A program made the translations under genes and the position numbers. A stretch of DNA of 64,000 bases from Linepithema humile (Eukaryota; Arthropoda; Insecta; Hymenoptera; Formicidae): the NCBI RefSeq assembly GCF_040581485.1, contig NC_090133.1, positions 23,400,139-23,464,138 of the forward strand, written 5' to 3'. Each line of letters opens with the position of its first letter. The first letter of the stretch is position 1. Shown in pieces: positions 44,447 through 58,700 of this stretch. The notes under the pieces were generated by a model. That model worked only from the letters and a program-made list of their open reading frames with translations, was not told the origin of the DNA and searched no databases.

Positions 44447-47262
44447 ATGTGGGACGAAGACATAAGTACCGTTATTCTGCCTACTTTATCTACTGTAATT
44501 TTTTTTGTATTTACGATAAATTTCTTTCGACACCTCATGCGCAATCCCCACATTCAGATTAGAGATGTTACAAAGGAACATAATTGGAAGCCAATTACAG
44601 GAACAACTAAGGTATTTTGAAAGATTTATAGAACAATCTATAATAAATTGTTTTATGTTGGTAATAAAATAAACATCTAATATTTTTTATTTAATATTTT
44701 ATTTTTCTCATAAGTTGTAGAATAACATGGTTTATTTTGATTGCATTTGATTAATATAATAATAATAATCATTTTTCACATACTGTAGTCTAACTTTCTT
44801 TATGTTGTTATGTAAATTGTAATATTTATTTATTTATTTACTAATTACAATAGTAAAAATAGTAATCTTTCCTCTTCACTAAAGGAAAAATCATATATAT
44901 TTAAAATGTTAAATTAATAATAAGTTTAATGAACCAGAAATACAAAATTGTTCTTTGAAAAATTGTTTTTTCTATACAATGTATGTTTGTATACAGGCAT
45001 ATTGCTGCAGTATATGTGAGACGTTATTGTTGAATCTTGATGGTCTTTTCTGTGATTCGTGTGGTGTGTGTGCGGATCGAGGTTGTATAAAGCTCGCAGA
45101 CAAACGGCTAAAATGCAAAGCCATAAATGTATCTCTCAACAATGATCAACCAATGAAACACCATTGGGTTAAAGGTGTGTTTGTGTTTGCTAACTTATAC
45201 AATAGATATACATTCTTTTTATACATCCTGCTTCTTAAAGACACTTTTTCTTGTGTTTAAAGGTAATTTGCCACTTGTTGCTATATGTTATATCTGTGAA
45301 GAAGAATGTGATGTTGAACCCGGCCTCGCAGATTGGTGGTGCTGTTGGTGTCAAAGATGTGTTCACGAAGCATGTAAACTTGTTCTCTCTGATGTAATTA
45401 TTACTGACATTTTTCATTGGTATATTCTTTTCAATCTTTCTTTGTTATGAAAAATTGGTATAGCTAGCTGAAAATTTTATATAGAAAATTGTTGTGCATT
45501 ATTGCATAAGAAAATAACTTAACAAGATTTTGCATTTTGACTTATAAGAAAGTTTTCTTAAAATGAAATAGCATTTTGCTGTATCCTACTTATTTTATTC
45601 TATTTTGTTACATTATTTCAAGAAAGTAAAATAGAATGTATAAAAGATAAACACTTTCTTTTTTCAGATATGTGATTTTGGAAAATTTAAATTAATGATT
45701 ATTCCACCAAAGAGTTTAGAAGTAATAAATCGACGTAGCACAATGAGACGCAGATTACATCTTCGTTCTGTTATACCACCGAATTGGCCTGATTGGAATC
45801 CGATCATTGTAGTAGGTAAGTAAAGATTAAAACATTTTAAAACTATCTATCAAAAAAATTAATACATCTCAGAGCAAGTCAATAATATTTTTTCTGTACA
45901 GGTAATAGGAAATCTGGAAACAATGATGGAGGGCATATTTTATCTTTGTTCAGAAGATTATTGAATCCTGCACAAATCGTGGATTTAGCAGAACGCGATC
46001 CAGTTGCTGCTCTTGAATGGTGCCGTTTGTTGGGAAAAACGCCATGTACCATTCTTGTAGCCGGCGGCGATGGAACCATCGCTTGGTTACTGAACACCAT
46101 TGATAAGCTCGGGTTAGAGGTGAACTTTTTTTATATTTGACCACACACTTGCATTTGCACATAAGCATGAGTACAAACAAATTTTTTATACGGCACAGCC
46201 CATTCCATCTGTAGCAATAATTCCTTTGGGGACAGGCAACGATTTGTCCAGAGTATTAGGATGGGGAAAGCAACATGATTCGCATTTGGATCCTGCAGAA
46301 GTCTTGCGGAAAGTGCAAACAGCAGCAAAGATCAAGTTTGACAGGTACATGATGAAAAGTGGTACATTTTTGCATTACCAATGAATTTGATCTACATGGA
46401 GGTTTATGAGATTTAGATGGTCTGTGACAATAAAACCATATAGCGCATTAGGATTCAGAGGCTCGCAACGAAATTTGTTTATGTATAACTACATAAGTGT
46501 GGGCGTGGATGCACAAGTAACTTTAAACTTTCATCGTACAAGAGAGAGTCGCTTTTACCTATTTAGTCATAGGATATTTAATAAGGTATTTTCTCGTTAA
46601 ATAAATTGGTTTCTTGTTTATGTAGATCAAATATAATGATTTGTATGTGTTGCAGCTCTTGTACTTATGCTTCGGCACACAGCAAGTTGTGGAAAGAGAA
46701 TGCAAAGATCTCGATAAAAATATGGAAGTTTATTTGGACGACAAGAAGATAGAACTGCCTTCTATTGAAAGCGTAGTGATACTGAACATTCCATCTTGGG
46801 CTGCTGGTGTTGATTTGTGGAAAATGGGAATGGAAGGTAAATATAATAACAATTTCTATATAAAAAAGTATATAAATATACTTAGATGTTATTTAACACC
46901 AATTTTATATGTTTAACAGACGATCCAAATTCGAAAGTACAAAGTATTAACGATGGCAAGTTGGAAGTAGTGGCTCTTTATTCTTCTTTTCATATGGCTC
47001 AGCTGCAAGTAGGACTCTCAAAACCGTATCGGATTGGTCAAGCTAGCACTGTAAAGGTATCTTTCAAATTTAATACTTAAAAAAGAATCTTAAAAGAAAA
47101 ATGTCCTGGCATCTATAATAAATAAATATTGTTATTGTTTAGATAAAATTATTGCGATCATGCGCTATGCAAGTGGATGGTGAGCCTTGGTATCAACAGC
47201 CTTGCGAATTCAATATAACATACTGCAATCAGGCATCTATGTTGATGAGCAACGACTTTTAA
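44447..47262 (+). CDS. DGKE: Diacylglycerol kinase epsilon
   Basis: Phosphorylates diacylglycerol to phosphatidic acid at membranes; the epsilon type is known for preferring arachidonoyl-DAG in vertebrates. Exons: 44447-44611, 44997-45174, 45263-45393, 45668-45815, 45902-46119, 46199-46344, 46417-46585, 46656-46836, 46920-47056, 47143-47262; frame is kept, 530 residues (human 567). An N-terminal hydrophobic helix (about 8-26) is typical of epsilon. Two Cys/His-rich C1 domains follow (about 45-104 and 112-160). The catalytic domain has VAGGDGTIAW (GGDGT 262-266) and PLGTGNDLS (290-297); the accessory domain has NYISVGVDAQ, QECKDL-like ERECKDLDKN and CAMQVDGEPW. All key residues are present. 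Confidence 0.93.
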
Positions 47263-48114
47263 GTATATGGCGTGAGGCCATTTATGCATTTATAAATGCA
47301 TTCGTACCTTATTGCTTTAGTATTTGCTTACTTGCCTAAATCTGGTTATAAATTAGTTTTTTGATGATTAAAATGTGAAGACATATAAATCTAGTCGACA
47401 TTCTAAAATCTAAAATGTATGATTTTATGAATTTTAAGCTGTTTCATAATTCTATTTATTAATATCGCACATTTATAATAAAAATATATAAATTATAAAT
47501 ATGTAAAACAAAAAATAATAAAAATATATAGATATTTATCATGTTTAAGATATTTCTAATAATTAAAATGTTTTATTTTTTACTTTTGTTTTCTTTCTTT
47601 ACATTTATTTGCAATATAATTAATATGTATTTTTTTTAATTACTTGTGTACAAATTTGTTAGCAACTAATTTCCGATGATTTAGAATTCATTTGTTGTAA
47701 AACCAGTCAATATTTAGTCTTTTAATCATATGGTTTTAAAATAAATATTTTATTTTGAAATTATGACAGAACGACAGATGCACTTTTTATTAATATTGCT
47801 GACCATTTGGATTTTACACGAGGCGGCTAAAATGATAAAGGAAGTTGATTAATGTATACTAAAAATTCGAAATGATTAATTGCTAAAACGATTTCTTTAT
47901 GACGAAATAAACAATAATAAATATTGAATATCAGAAATTTCAAATGAGACAGAAAGATAAACCGTGAGTACATATTAAAATAATTTAACGTACAATTATT
48001 ATACAATTACAATTCGTAAAAATAGTACGATGTACGAGAAATAAACTATTATTGTTAGCATTCTTCATAAATATTTTGTGACGCAATAATTATTGGATTT
48101 TCTTTTCTAATATA
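47263..48114. other. Convergent intergenic region between DGKE and NOX5
   Basis: AT-rich sequence between the two 3' ends. Multiple AATAAA-like hexamers occur on both strands (for example near 47,476 and 47,739 on plus), as expected for facing polyadenylation sites. Nothing else seen. Confidence 0.5.
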
Positions 48115-51100
48115 TTAAAAAATTTCTTTTCTAAAGCAGAAGCCAAACTGATCGCATTTGTATCGAAGAATTCTGGCAAGCTGCGGTGGTCCACAATAGA
48201 AAACTGTAATTTTTCCTTTTTTCTTATCTTGAAGCTGCTTGAATACTTTATCCCAATTTGGACGACCCGCATTTGTTCTGGTTTTCAAGCCCGTGATAAG
48301 ATCTCGTTTTTCCTAGTTACAAGGTAATGACAATAGTCAGAATTAAAACAAATTTTATCATCATTGTATAAACTACTAAAATAATTACTAAAATCATCTC
48401 TGACCTTTTCATGCAGAAGATCCAGCGCTAACTGCAAGCCAACTGCTTTCATATCATTTTTTTGTAATGCGCTTGTGATGTACATATGCATCTCTAAAAA
48501 GCGTTCCATAGTGATACCTAACTCGGCTTGTTCTATCTCAAGTTGAGATAACAAATTTACAAACCACTCGAACGAACGTTGATCGCGATTAATCCAAAAG
48601 AAGTCCACCTATAAAAACATCCCGCTAGATCTTAATGCGACAAATACAATTGAAAAAGTATTTTATACATTTACATTATCATTCTCTATAATCTATTTAA
48701 TATTTTAAATTTTGAAATTATTAATATCGAGTATTATTGCAGTAATGATGACTTGTAATAGTAACTCAATACACATAATACATATTTTAATTGTATAAAA
48801 TTCTCATTTTACTAATTTGAAAATTGAAATCTCCGAATGTATTTACCTTTCGTAAATTCATTACAGTGGGTGGAATTTCGCAGGCCCAAGAGAACGAGCA
48901 TTTTGGACACGTATGTCTCGCTTTCCAGTACCGATGCATAATTGATTGCAGTATAGAAGCGAAAGGTGTGACTCCGATTCCTGTGCCAATTAACACAGCG
49001 TGTTGTGCTTGGAAAATGTGGCTCGAGGGTGCTCCGTACGGGCCATCTAAAAAGATCTACGCTGACGATACATTATTTAGTCGAACCTGTTGATTCGATT
49101 ACTTATTGGAGAGACGTAAGCTTTGTCGCAAATGCCATAAAGCTTGTATAAAGATGAGAGAAGGCTCTTTACCTCCAATGGTTTTCCTACTGGATAATTT
49201 ATAGTTGAATGAGAAGAATGTTCCGATTTGAAATCTAAGCTTTCTAAACTTGTATCCATATCTTCACCGAAACCTTTTTTCAATCTTCCTTCCTCCGCCG
49301 CAATTTGCATAGCTACTGGTGTAACTGGTATTGTTTTATTTCTTCTCATCACATTCTCATTTGATGCTATAAATGCATATATAATAAATAAAAATATGAT
49401 ACAAAATTTATACATTTTAACATATTTTTTATATGCTGATATTATCGATACGAATTATATAGTTGTATTTTAAACTGTTTATAAATGCAGTTAAGTGCTA
49501 TAAGTAATTTTTTGCCATAACTTACCTGTATTTGGCAAGGCATCGATTTCATAATCATATGTTTCGAGACTGGGTGTTTTAAAAGCGATAATGGTTGGTT
49601 TCGTTCGCATATACCGAAAACTTTGAGCTAACGATTTATTTTGCGGACTCAAATAAGCTAAGCCCAATGACTTTAATCGCGCTTGTTTCACCTGGCACTC
49701 ATCAAAACTCCTCTCCGATTCTGATCTCGTATAATCACGAAGTCTATCATACCATTAACAATTTTATTTACAAATTAATAAAATATTTGGATCTGATCAC
49801 AATGATAAGGATAACTTTTTAAACGTTTACTTACGCTCTAAGTCGTTCCTTCTTTTTCTTTTTTGTTTGCATGTCGGGCATCGAATGTGATTTTTCAAGT
49901 GGCATTTTGCTATCAAGAAGTAATTGATGGAGTCTCTTATCTTTTCTTGCAGACGTACCTGTCCATCCCTTATTTAATTCTAGTACATCTATTAGTTAAA
50001 TTTACGTATCATTCAATATTAATTTTAAAAATGTAGTTTTAATTACATTTTGATATAATAATGTGATTTTAATTAATTAATATAATTAATATAAAATTTA
50101 TTGATTTAAATTTTTTAAATTTAATTTTTTAAATATTTTAGAATATGATTATATAAATATACATAATAAAACTGTATAATAAAACATAAGGAAATTTTAA
50201 ATAAATCTTACCTTCTGGAGTCCTCAAATAAGATTGATTACTGATGGGTGTGTGTGAAGGTGATACAGTCTTTGCTAAATCAGATACAAACACAGGATTG
50301 TTAAGACCAGCATGAGATACAGATTCCGTAGACGGTCTTCGTTTTACAATAAGTGGTGGTTTCTTGCCATTAAGAAATCTGTATAAGTAATTACAAATGT
50401 ACATTACGTGCAACACATCCAATTATTTGCTAATGGCGTGACAATTTAATAAAAGACTTACGATCTCTTTCGGGAAACACTTGTAGCATCGCAGTTCTCG
50501 ACAGGTAAAATATCGCCACGGTGAAGTTTTATTTGTTCTTTCTCAAAGTACGAATATAAACTATTGGTCCATTCGCCAACTGCGCGAATGTGCAACCACA
50601 TATAATCTATGTAGAAATAATATTAACATTAAATGTAACATCGGCATACTGTTAATTAAATATATTTAAATAAAGATTTTTATTTTACCGTGTTAACACT
50701 TTTGCAACTGTTATATATTCAGCTCTATTATATTGAACTGATGTAATATCCGACATTTTATATTACACTATCTAATACAATGATGCAAAAAATAATAAAT
50801 AATAAACGTAAAATTACGCGACTGATTCCTGACTTATACCGAAGTATAAACATAAAAATACGTGACCGGCTTCTGACTTACACGAAAATATAAACGTAAA
50901 AATACGCGAATGGTTGCGAAAGTGTTACATAGCTTAGTCTTCAAATAAACAAAATTTTAATAATAAAGTTTAAGTACAAACATGTTAAAAATAAAATAAA
51001 TAAAAGCAAATTTACATTGCAAAGTTAAATGTATCAAACATTGTGTGTTATTTCCACTATTTATTCTTGCAAGATAAATTATATTATGTTCTATACGAGT

Positions 51101-54100
51101 AATATTATTTAAAAATATTCTTAAATTAAAATAAACGCAATTACAATGACAAAATGGTAATAGTGATATAAAATTGCAACAAATAGCCCACCTTCTTGTT
51201 CCGGAGCACTGCTAATGGTAAAAGGATGCCATTCGAATTTTGCTATCACTGGGATATTTACAAACACATAATCGCCGGGATGAAAGTGAAAATGATGTGG
51301 TCTCTTAATGACCAAATGAGTTACCTTTGAAGGTAACAAGAGACCGGAACTTATGTATGTCTTTCCACGCTGAGAACGTAACCACACAAATTGACGAATT
51401 TTTTCTATTAAAAAAATGATGCCTGGGCCAATAAACCACTTCCAGAAGTTTGGGCCGTGAAAAATCATCAAAATCCAGAATGGTATGTACAATAGATGAG
51501 ACCAATAAAATATCTAGCAATAAAAAATTATTATAATTAAAAGAAATTAAGAGAAAATTAACTTAATAAATTTATAATTAAAAGAAAGGTGTTATTGCCT
51601 TACGATTATAAGAGAATTATAATTGATAAAAGAAATTATAAAATATTACTACCTCAAAGCAACCTCCACGCCGTACAAATGGCATGGAACAAACGATCAT
51701 TATGACGAGTATAATAAGTAAAATTACTCCAGTTGGATATGCACTGCCTGCTACCAAGCCAAAATATCCAGGTCGGCTCGTTAATAACCATTCAGACATC
51801 GTGTAGTTTCCACTATTCATTTTTTCGTCTTTTATTATTACCGTACCTGTATAAACAGATGTATAGTTACATACAGTTATCAATTGTAATTTTTTATTAT
51901 AATTAAATATACGATAAATCTCTTCACGTACGTATTGATTGATTTTGTAAAAAAAGCGCTTTAAGATAATATAGCACTTTATAACTGAATTTAAAGATTA
52001 TTAAATATACCGCAGTAAACGAGGTGCATCAGAGTATGTACAATGCCGAAAACTCCGATCAACATCCCTGTGATTTTATGAAGATATATATGATGATCTA
52101 GAGGTACGATGGAGTTAAAGCCGTGCGTTCGCAAAAATGTTATGCACTGACGCAGCATTAGAACCAGGATAAACGTGCAGTCGAAGTTTAAACATTGTCC
52201 TGAAATATATTTTCATTTTTTATAATTAATTCAGTCTTAGATTTGAGTTGTTCTTTCGTACAATAATTTCATAGAAATTTAATTTGAAGCTCAATTGTTA
52301 AAATTTGTAGAAAAGAAATTTAATTCTGAATTTGTTAAAAAATTTGACTAGAAAAATTGTTACAGTATATTTGTGTGAAAAACAGATAAAAAAGATAAAA
52401 CTAATTTTATATTGCTGCGCAAATATAAATATTGTTATTTTTTTACCACTTGCACGAGCGATCATCACGTAGCCACTGTAGTTTCGATATTCATAAAGAC
52501 GAGAGACGAAGAGGGCCACATTAATGAGAAGAAACATCGAAATGAAGGCAATGTAGACGTAATTATTTTTCATGTACGGTTTTGTGAGTTGATACGGACG
52601 AAGGGAGGAAAATACTCCCAAAAAGGATTTTTGTTTCAGCTTCGGCTGTGGTGGTATCAACCAGCGATCTATGCTGCAATTATTATATCCTTATTCCTTC
52701 TGTTCATTATACAGGGTGTTTCATAATGTCCGTGCCAACACGCGTGTGCGGGTAGAGTGCGGTAAACTGAATAGAAAAGTCCTTTATTGTTTTGCAATTT
52801 TTGCAATAATAATTGGGATATTAATTAAAAAGGATTGACGAATAATTGCGCGTTGCACGCGGCTAGATTATGGGCTGTACACTTTAGGCGTAACAGCAAC
52901 GAGGATCGCACGGCAACGAAAAATAACAACGCATGGCAAGAGCAAGAGTAATACATGTTGTTATTTTTCGTTGCCGTGTGATTCTCGTTGCTGTCACGCC
53001 TAGAGTGTACAGCCCATAATCTAGCCGCGTGCAACGCGCAATTATTCGTCAATCCTTTTTAATTAATATCTCAATTTTTTCTATTCAGTTTACCGCACTC
53101 TACCCGCACACGAGTGTTGGCACGGACATTATGAAACACCCTGTATATTGTGATATTTGTAAATTTTAAAATTTTTTATATCTTATAATTATTTATCGAA
53201 CCTGGTCGTGAGATTTTCCAGTAGACCATCGTGTTCCTGTAACTGTCTTTTTAAAGCTTCAAAGGTAATCGCTCCTCTGTTACCCTGATCAGCATTTTCC
53301 AAAAGCGCAATTGTTAGATCTTCGATTTGTTCGTCGCTAAACTTCATGCCATTCTCTTCCATACAGGCTCTCATCACATGTTCCAGCTCGCGAAGTTGTA
53401 TTAATCCATCGCCTTTCAAACAGGTGTAAAATAAAAATAAATTATTTATATCCAAACAAAAATATTTGGAAAGATTTCTTTATTTTTTTAGATGTATTGT
53501 AGTTTTTAAGGAGCTTTTTGAATTTAATATATTATTATTAATTAAGATTTCTTATTTTACTTCCAATTTTATTGAAAAATAAGATTCATAAATATTCCAT
53601 GTAAATAAATATGTAAATTATAATTGTTACCATCAATATCATAAACTTTGAAAAGAAATCTAATTTTATCGTCCGGAGACTTTCCAGCAAATTGATGCAT
53701 AGCATCCAGAAATTCCTGAAGTGATATCGTGCCCGAATTGTCCTTATCGAATATTTGAAAGACTCTCTCGGTGAAGAATGACTAAAAGATAATATTTTAA
53801 TTACAAATAACAATTAAAATCCTACACTTAAGATAAAAAATGCATATATTTCTTGCTTACGTTCTTCGAAGTTACAATCGTTTTAAATTCCTCGCGACGT
53901 ATTTCTCTTTCATTTCCAACAGTCTGCTTAAATATCTTTTCCAGCCATTCGAGATTCGTTTTATCAAAACCAGCATGTGGTCTAAAAAAATTTTAATTAG
54001 TTATAATACATAACTATGAAACGTTAGTGAAATTAAAAAATGTACATATTACCTGGTATTACTCACACCAGATATAAATTCCATGATTTGAGCTAATGTT

Positions 54101-55697
54101 ACACATCCTGAGTTCTCTTGATCAATTGACCGAAACAATTTGTCAACGATCTGCGTCATAAAAATTGATTATACAAAAATATGAAACACTTGTAGATATT
54201 AATATATGTTCCGAAAATTTTAATTTATTTTTCAAAAATTTAAAAGGTTGTTTTTCTTTCTTTAAATTTTAACTTATATATAACAATTATTTTTTTCGTT
54301 TACGTATTTGCTCTAGATATAAAATTGCATAGCTCACCCCTTTTGTATAAAAGATCTGTTGAAAATTGGAGAGATTTACTGGATTCTCTCCGCATAGCAC
54401 GTATGCCACACTTTCGATTTGATCTATGAAATCATTTTGCTTCTCGTTTCTGATAATGGAAATAATAAAATTAGACAGATGTATTTAAAGTATGAGAAAA
54501 TTATGATGAATGCAGAAATACGAAAGGGTTCTCAAAACAAATTATTCTTACGTCAGCCTCCCCTTGAGAAATTCAATCCATTCATCCTGTTTCAACAGCT
54601 CATCACGATCTTGATCGAACAGTATAAATAATTTACCAAGAAGTCTCTGGAAAACGTTAACAAATTGTGAGTGATATGTAAATATTAGTTTATGTGTTAT
54701 AAATTTTTTAAACAGGTAATTTAATTAGGTAGTTAACAGGTAATTAATTAGATAATTTATTACATTACTCTTCCGGTTGACACTTTTATTCGAATCATGC
54801 AGAAAATATAGCGATGTAATTATGGCAAAAACACTTTATAAGTCTGATTAATTTGCATAAATAAGACATATATAAAATTAATATTACAAGTTGCTTGAAA
54901 GACTGCATATCTGATACATGCAAATTATTTAAAGTGCGTCTTTTATATTTATTATATGTCGATAATAAAAATCTGGAACGACATAAAGTTAATATGTGAT
55001 TATGTGATAATAGAGATCTATTTATTAAAATTCTAGCCTCGGGTGTATATGACGACTTTAACATCGATGTGACGCGTATCGATCACCATCGGTGTAGATC
55101 TTGACGGCAAGCTATACACGCATGTATTTCGCTCTCGATCGTTAAGAAATGGGTCAATGTCATAAGAGATTACACAGCGTGCTTCCTCGGCACAAACGTG
55201 ATCCAGAAACATGTCCCAACCTCGTGGGATATAGTTAGCGAGTATGATATATGCGGGCTGTATTCTTAAACCATTATTTATAACTCAGGTTTGTAGAACA
55301 TGCTTACAGTGATAAATTTTCGTTATCTCAAGTATAAATAAACTTTTCTTTAAAAAAAATTCAATTTTTTAGTGTTAATGTTTTTGGACATTAATTACAG
55401 AGATTACAATACGATTTTAATTTTATATTAATTTACGCAGAAAAGTTTATTACAACAATAAAATCAAATAAAATACAATTTTAGTTATGGGAAAAATTTG
55501 TTGTTAAAAAATGCATTTAAAAATATAACTGGCCGTAAATAGATAATATAAAATTGAATGTAAGATAAATAAAATAAATCCAATTAAATATACAACGTTC
55601 AAGTGAGAATTCTAATATCTAATTTGAAACTGCAGACAAAGATTAAAATTTGCGATGCTGGAAATTACGATGAACAATCTGTCCGCCTTCTAAAATA

Positions 55698-55761
<64 letters not shown>

Positions 55762-58700
55762 GAAATCTGATGTCTCTAATCAATCATTCTTAATTTCTAC
55801 CTCTCACATACATACATCAGAAAAGAGAAGATAGTAATCAATCATAGCAATTATATAGATTCGATGTGACAATCTACTCACGTTTGTAATTTTGAATGAA
55901 GATGTCTAATTAAAAAGCAGATTTTGATGTTATTATTTACTACTAGAAACTTGTATTAAATGTTTATATTATATATTATAAGCAAGCATTATTGTAATTA
56001 TGTTTTAATAATTTTTCTGATATTAACAATGTGCAGTTTAAAAGAAACCAAGTTTCAAACAGAAAAAAAATCTTATTTTTTTTAGTTTAATTAAATTTAA
56101 AATTTTTATTTGTTTTCTATTTAGGATTTGATAAAAAAAACTAGATATTATAAATAGATATTTAACAATACGAGATCAATAATGACAGCAAATAGTATAT
56201 TGGCAATTGGAGCCGATGGCGATTAAACGATTAATGAATGGTTAATAAACGAGGCATCGGTCCCAATCAACATGTGCTTTGCTCTACGATTGGTCTCAAC
56301 AATCGATCGATCCCAAGCGACCAGGAGACGCTCGGGGCATCAAGGCCTCTCGCCCGAGGCGATCGGCCACCTTGATCGAAAACCGGGGGGCCCTCGATAG
56401 ACCCCCTCGTTTGCTTCGATTATATCGTCACCGCCGCCTCGGGTCTCCTTTTCCTACGCGGATTATCGAACGTGAACTCAATGTTTGCTGATCTTACAAA
56501 GGAGATGATTGTCCACTAAATGGCACAGGCTTGAGATTGCAAATCTCAGTCAAAAGCATTTTAATTCCGATAAAAAAATTATCGTCTATGTAACTTTTCT
56601 TATTTAGCAATGTATTTTTTTTATCATTAAGAGATACTAACACACACTGTTACTGTATTACACACACACATGGATACATAGACTTAATTAATTTTTATTC
56701 TGGAACTTATTTGAGTGTTTTTTTATTGTCGAGTAATAGAAAAATAATTTTTAAATTTTAAGTGATAATACTATTGTTCAACCAAATAAATTTTTATTAT
56801 AATCTTTCTTAGTACCTTTATATAATTTAATAATTATTAAAATGGCAAAATTTATTATCATTTATCACTGATTTAAATTTTAATAAATTAAATTAATTAA
56901 TTAATAAACGAATTAATGTTAATATTGCAACACACAAATGCATGTAATATCGAGCATATTGCATTGTATATATATTTTACGAGCTATTTAAAATGTAAAG
57001 ATGTAAACTGAATCATTATTCCATGTTTCAATATAGATGATAAATATCTGTCACATTTGTCAAACAGGATTGCACAATGTACGGTATAATGATAGCGCAT
57101 TTTGTCGAAGTGTGAAATGGATGACTGACAATGAATAGACGATTTGAATCTCATAGAGCACTAATGTGAGTGGAGAAATACATTTGCTCTATTTTTTTTT
57201 CTCGTGCCTGTTGTGATACGATCGAAAAGAAAGTACGTGTAGTAGTTTTCGAGAAATAAAAATATAGAGAGATCACCTTTTTATATTCTCCTATAATATT
57301 TTTTAAATATTACAAAGAAGACGAATAATATCGTTTAATTCTCAATTATAAATTATAGTTCTAAGTTTAAGTTAAATATTTAATTATGGATTTACATTAA
57401 TTAATGAATCCTTTAGTTCAATTTTTGATTAATGACTATTATGCTTTAAATTATTATTATTATTAAGTAAAGATAATATTAAATTCTAGTACAATTCTGA
57501 CTATTATTCTAGTACAAATAAATTACTTGAGAGTGTCAATTAAAAAAATCTATAAATTTTCATTTCTAAAAGAAAAGTAATTGAATATACGAGCTAATAT
57601 CTTCGATAATGGTGACGTAATTTTGAAGTTTCATGTCTAGTACCACGCGAACCTTCTTTTACTTCGCGAAAGAAAATGAGGCAGCAAGCCAATAATTACA
57701 ATAATTGCAATTCTTCATGGTCACTTTAAGAAAGTACCAAATTTCAATCAGGACACTTCATCGTATTGTAAACTTGTGTGTTAGATTATTAAAGAGAGAA
57801 TATAATTAGAGCCATACGATAGTGCAAGCACGAATCAAAGTTTTTATATTTATTTATTTAAATCCACATTTACTTTTACGATAAAATAAACACTAAAAAT
57901 AATGTGTTTGTAATTATTACAAAACGAAGTAACTTGTTGATACAATTTTTAAAAATAATACAATTATATTACATACAATACAAGAAATAATACAATTATT
58001 TCTTACGAGGTGATTTTGAGAAAAGTTTCTTTAAAACTGGATACTGCAAAAAATTGTATCAAAGTTACTTCATTTCATAATAATTATAAACACATTATTT
58101 TTAGTGTTTATTTTATCGTGAAAGTGAATGTAGATTTAAATAAATAAATATAAAAACTTTGATTCGTGCTTGCACTATCGTATAGCTCTAATTATATTAT
58201 GACAATTACCTTTCTGTACTCTTTAAATTACTCTTTTGTAAAAGTTTTTTTCATGTTTTGCTTTTAATTGACTAATTAACAGAAATTTCATTGAAAAGTA
58301 TCTTCAGCCAGTTAATTATGAAAAAAATTTTAGACTTATTTGTGTATGAAGTTAATGTTTTTATAACCGTACTCCTAATTTCATCAATTAAAATAACATT
58401 ATCCGACGATTTAAATTGCTTGACCGCGTTTCTTTTTATTAATCGTTCTCTCAAGTTTTTAGCTTTTTGAGATTTAATGGTTTTTTTATTTAGTATTAAT
58501 TGCTTTCTTGTAAAATATGATGTGTAATTTTATGATTTCTTTTAAAAAACAACGTTTTACTTATTTTATATAAAATACGTATTGAGATATTTTTTCGAAA
58601 CAATCACCGTACAATTAGTCTGCATTATAAAACTGGTTACTATATAACTGAGGTTGCTATATAATCATCGTATTTTATATGAACGAAAATGACATGATTT

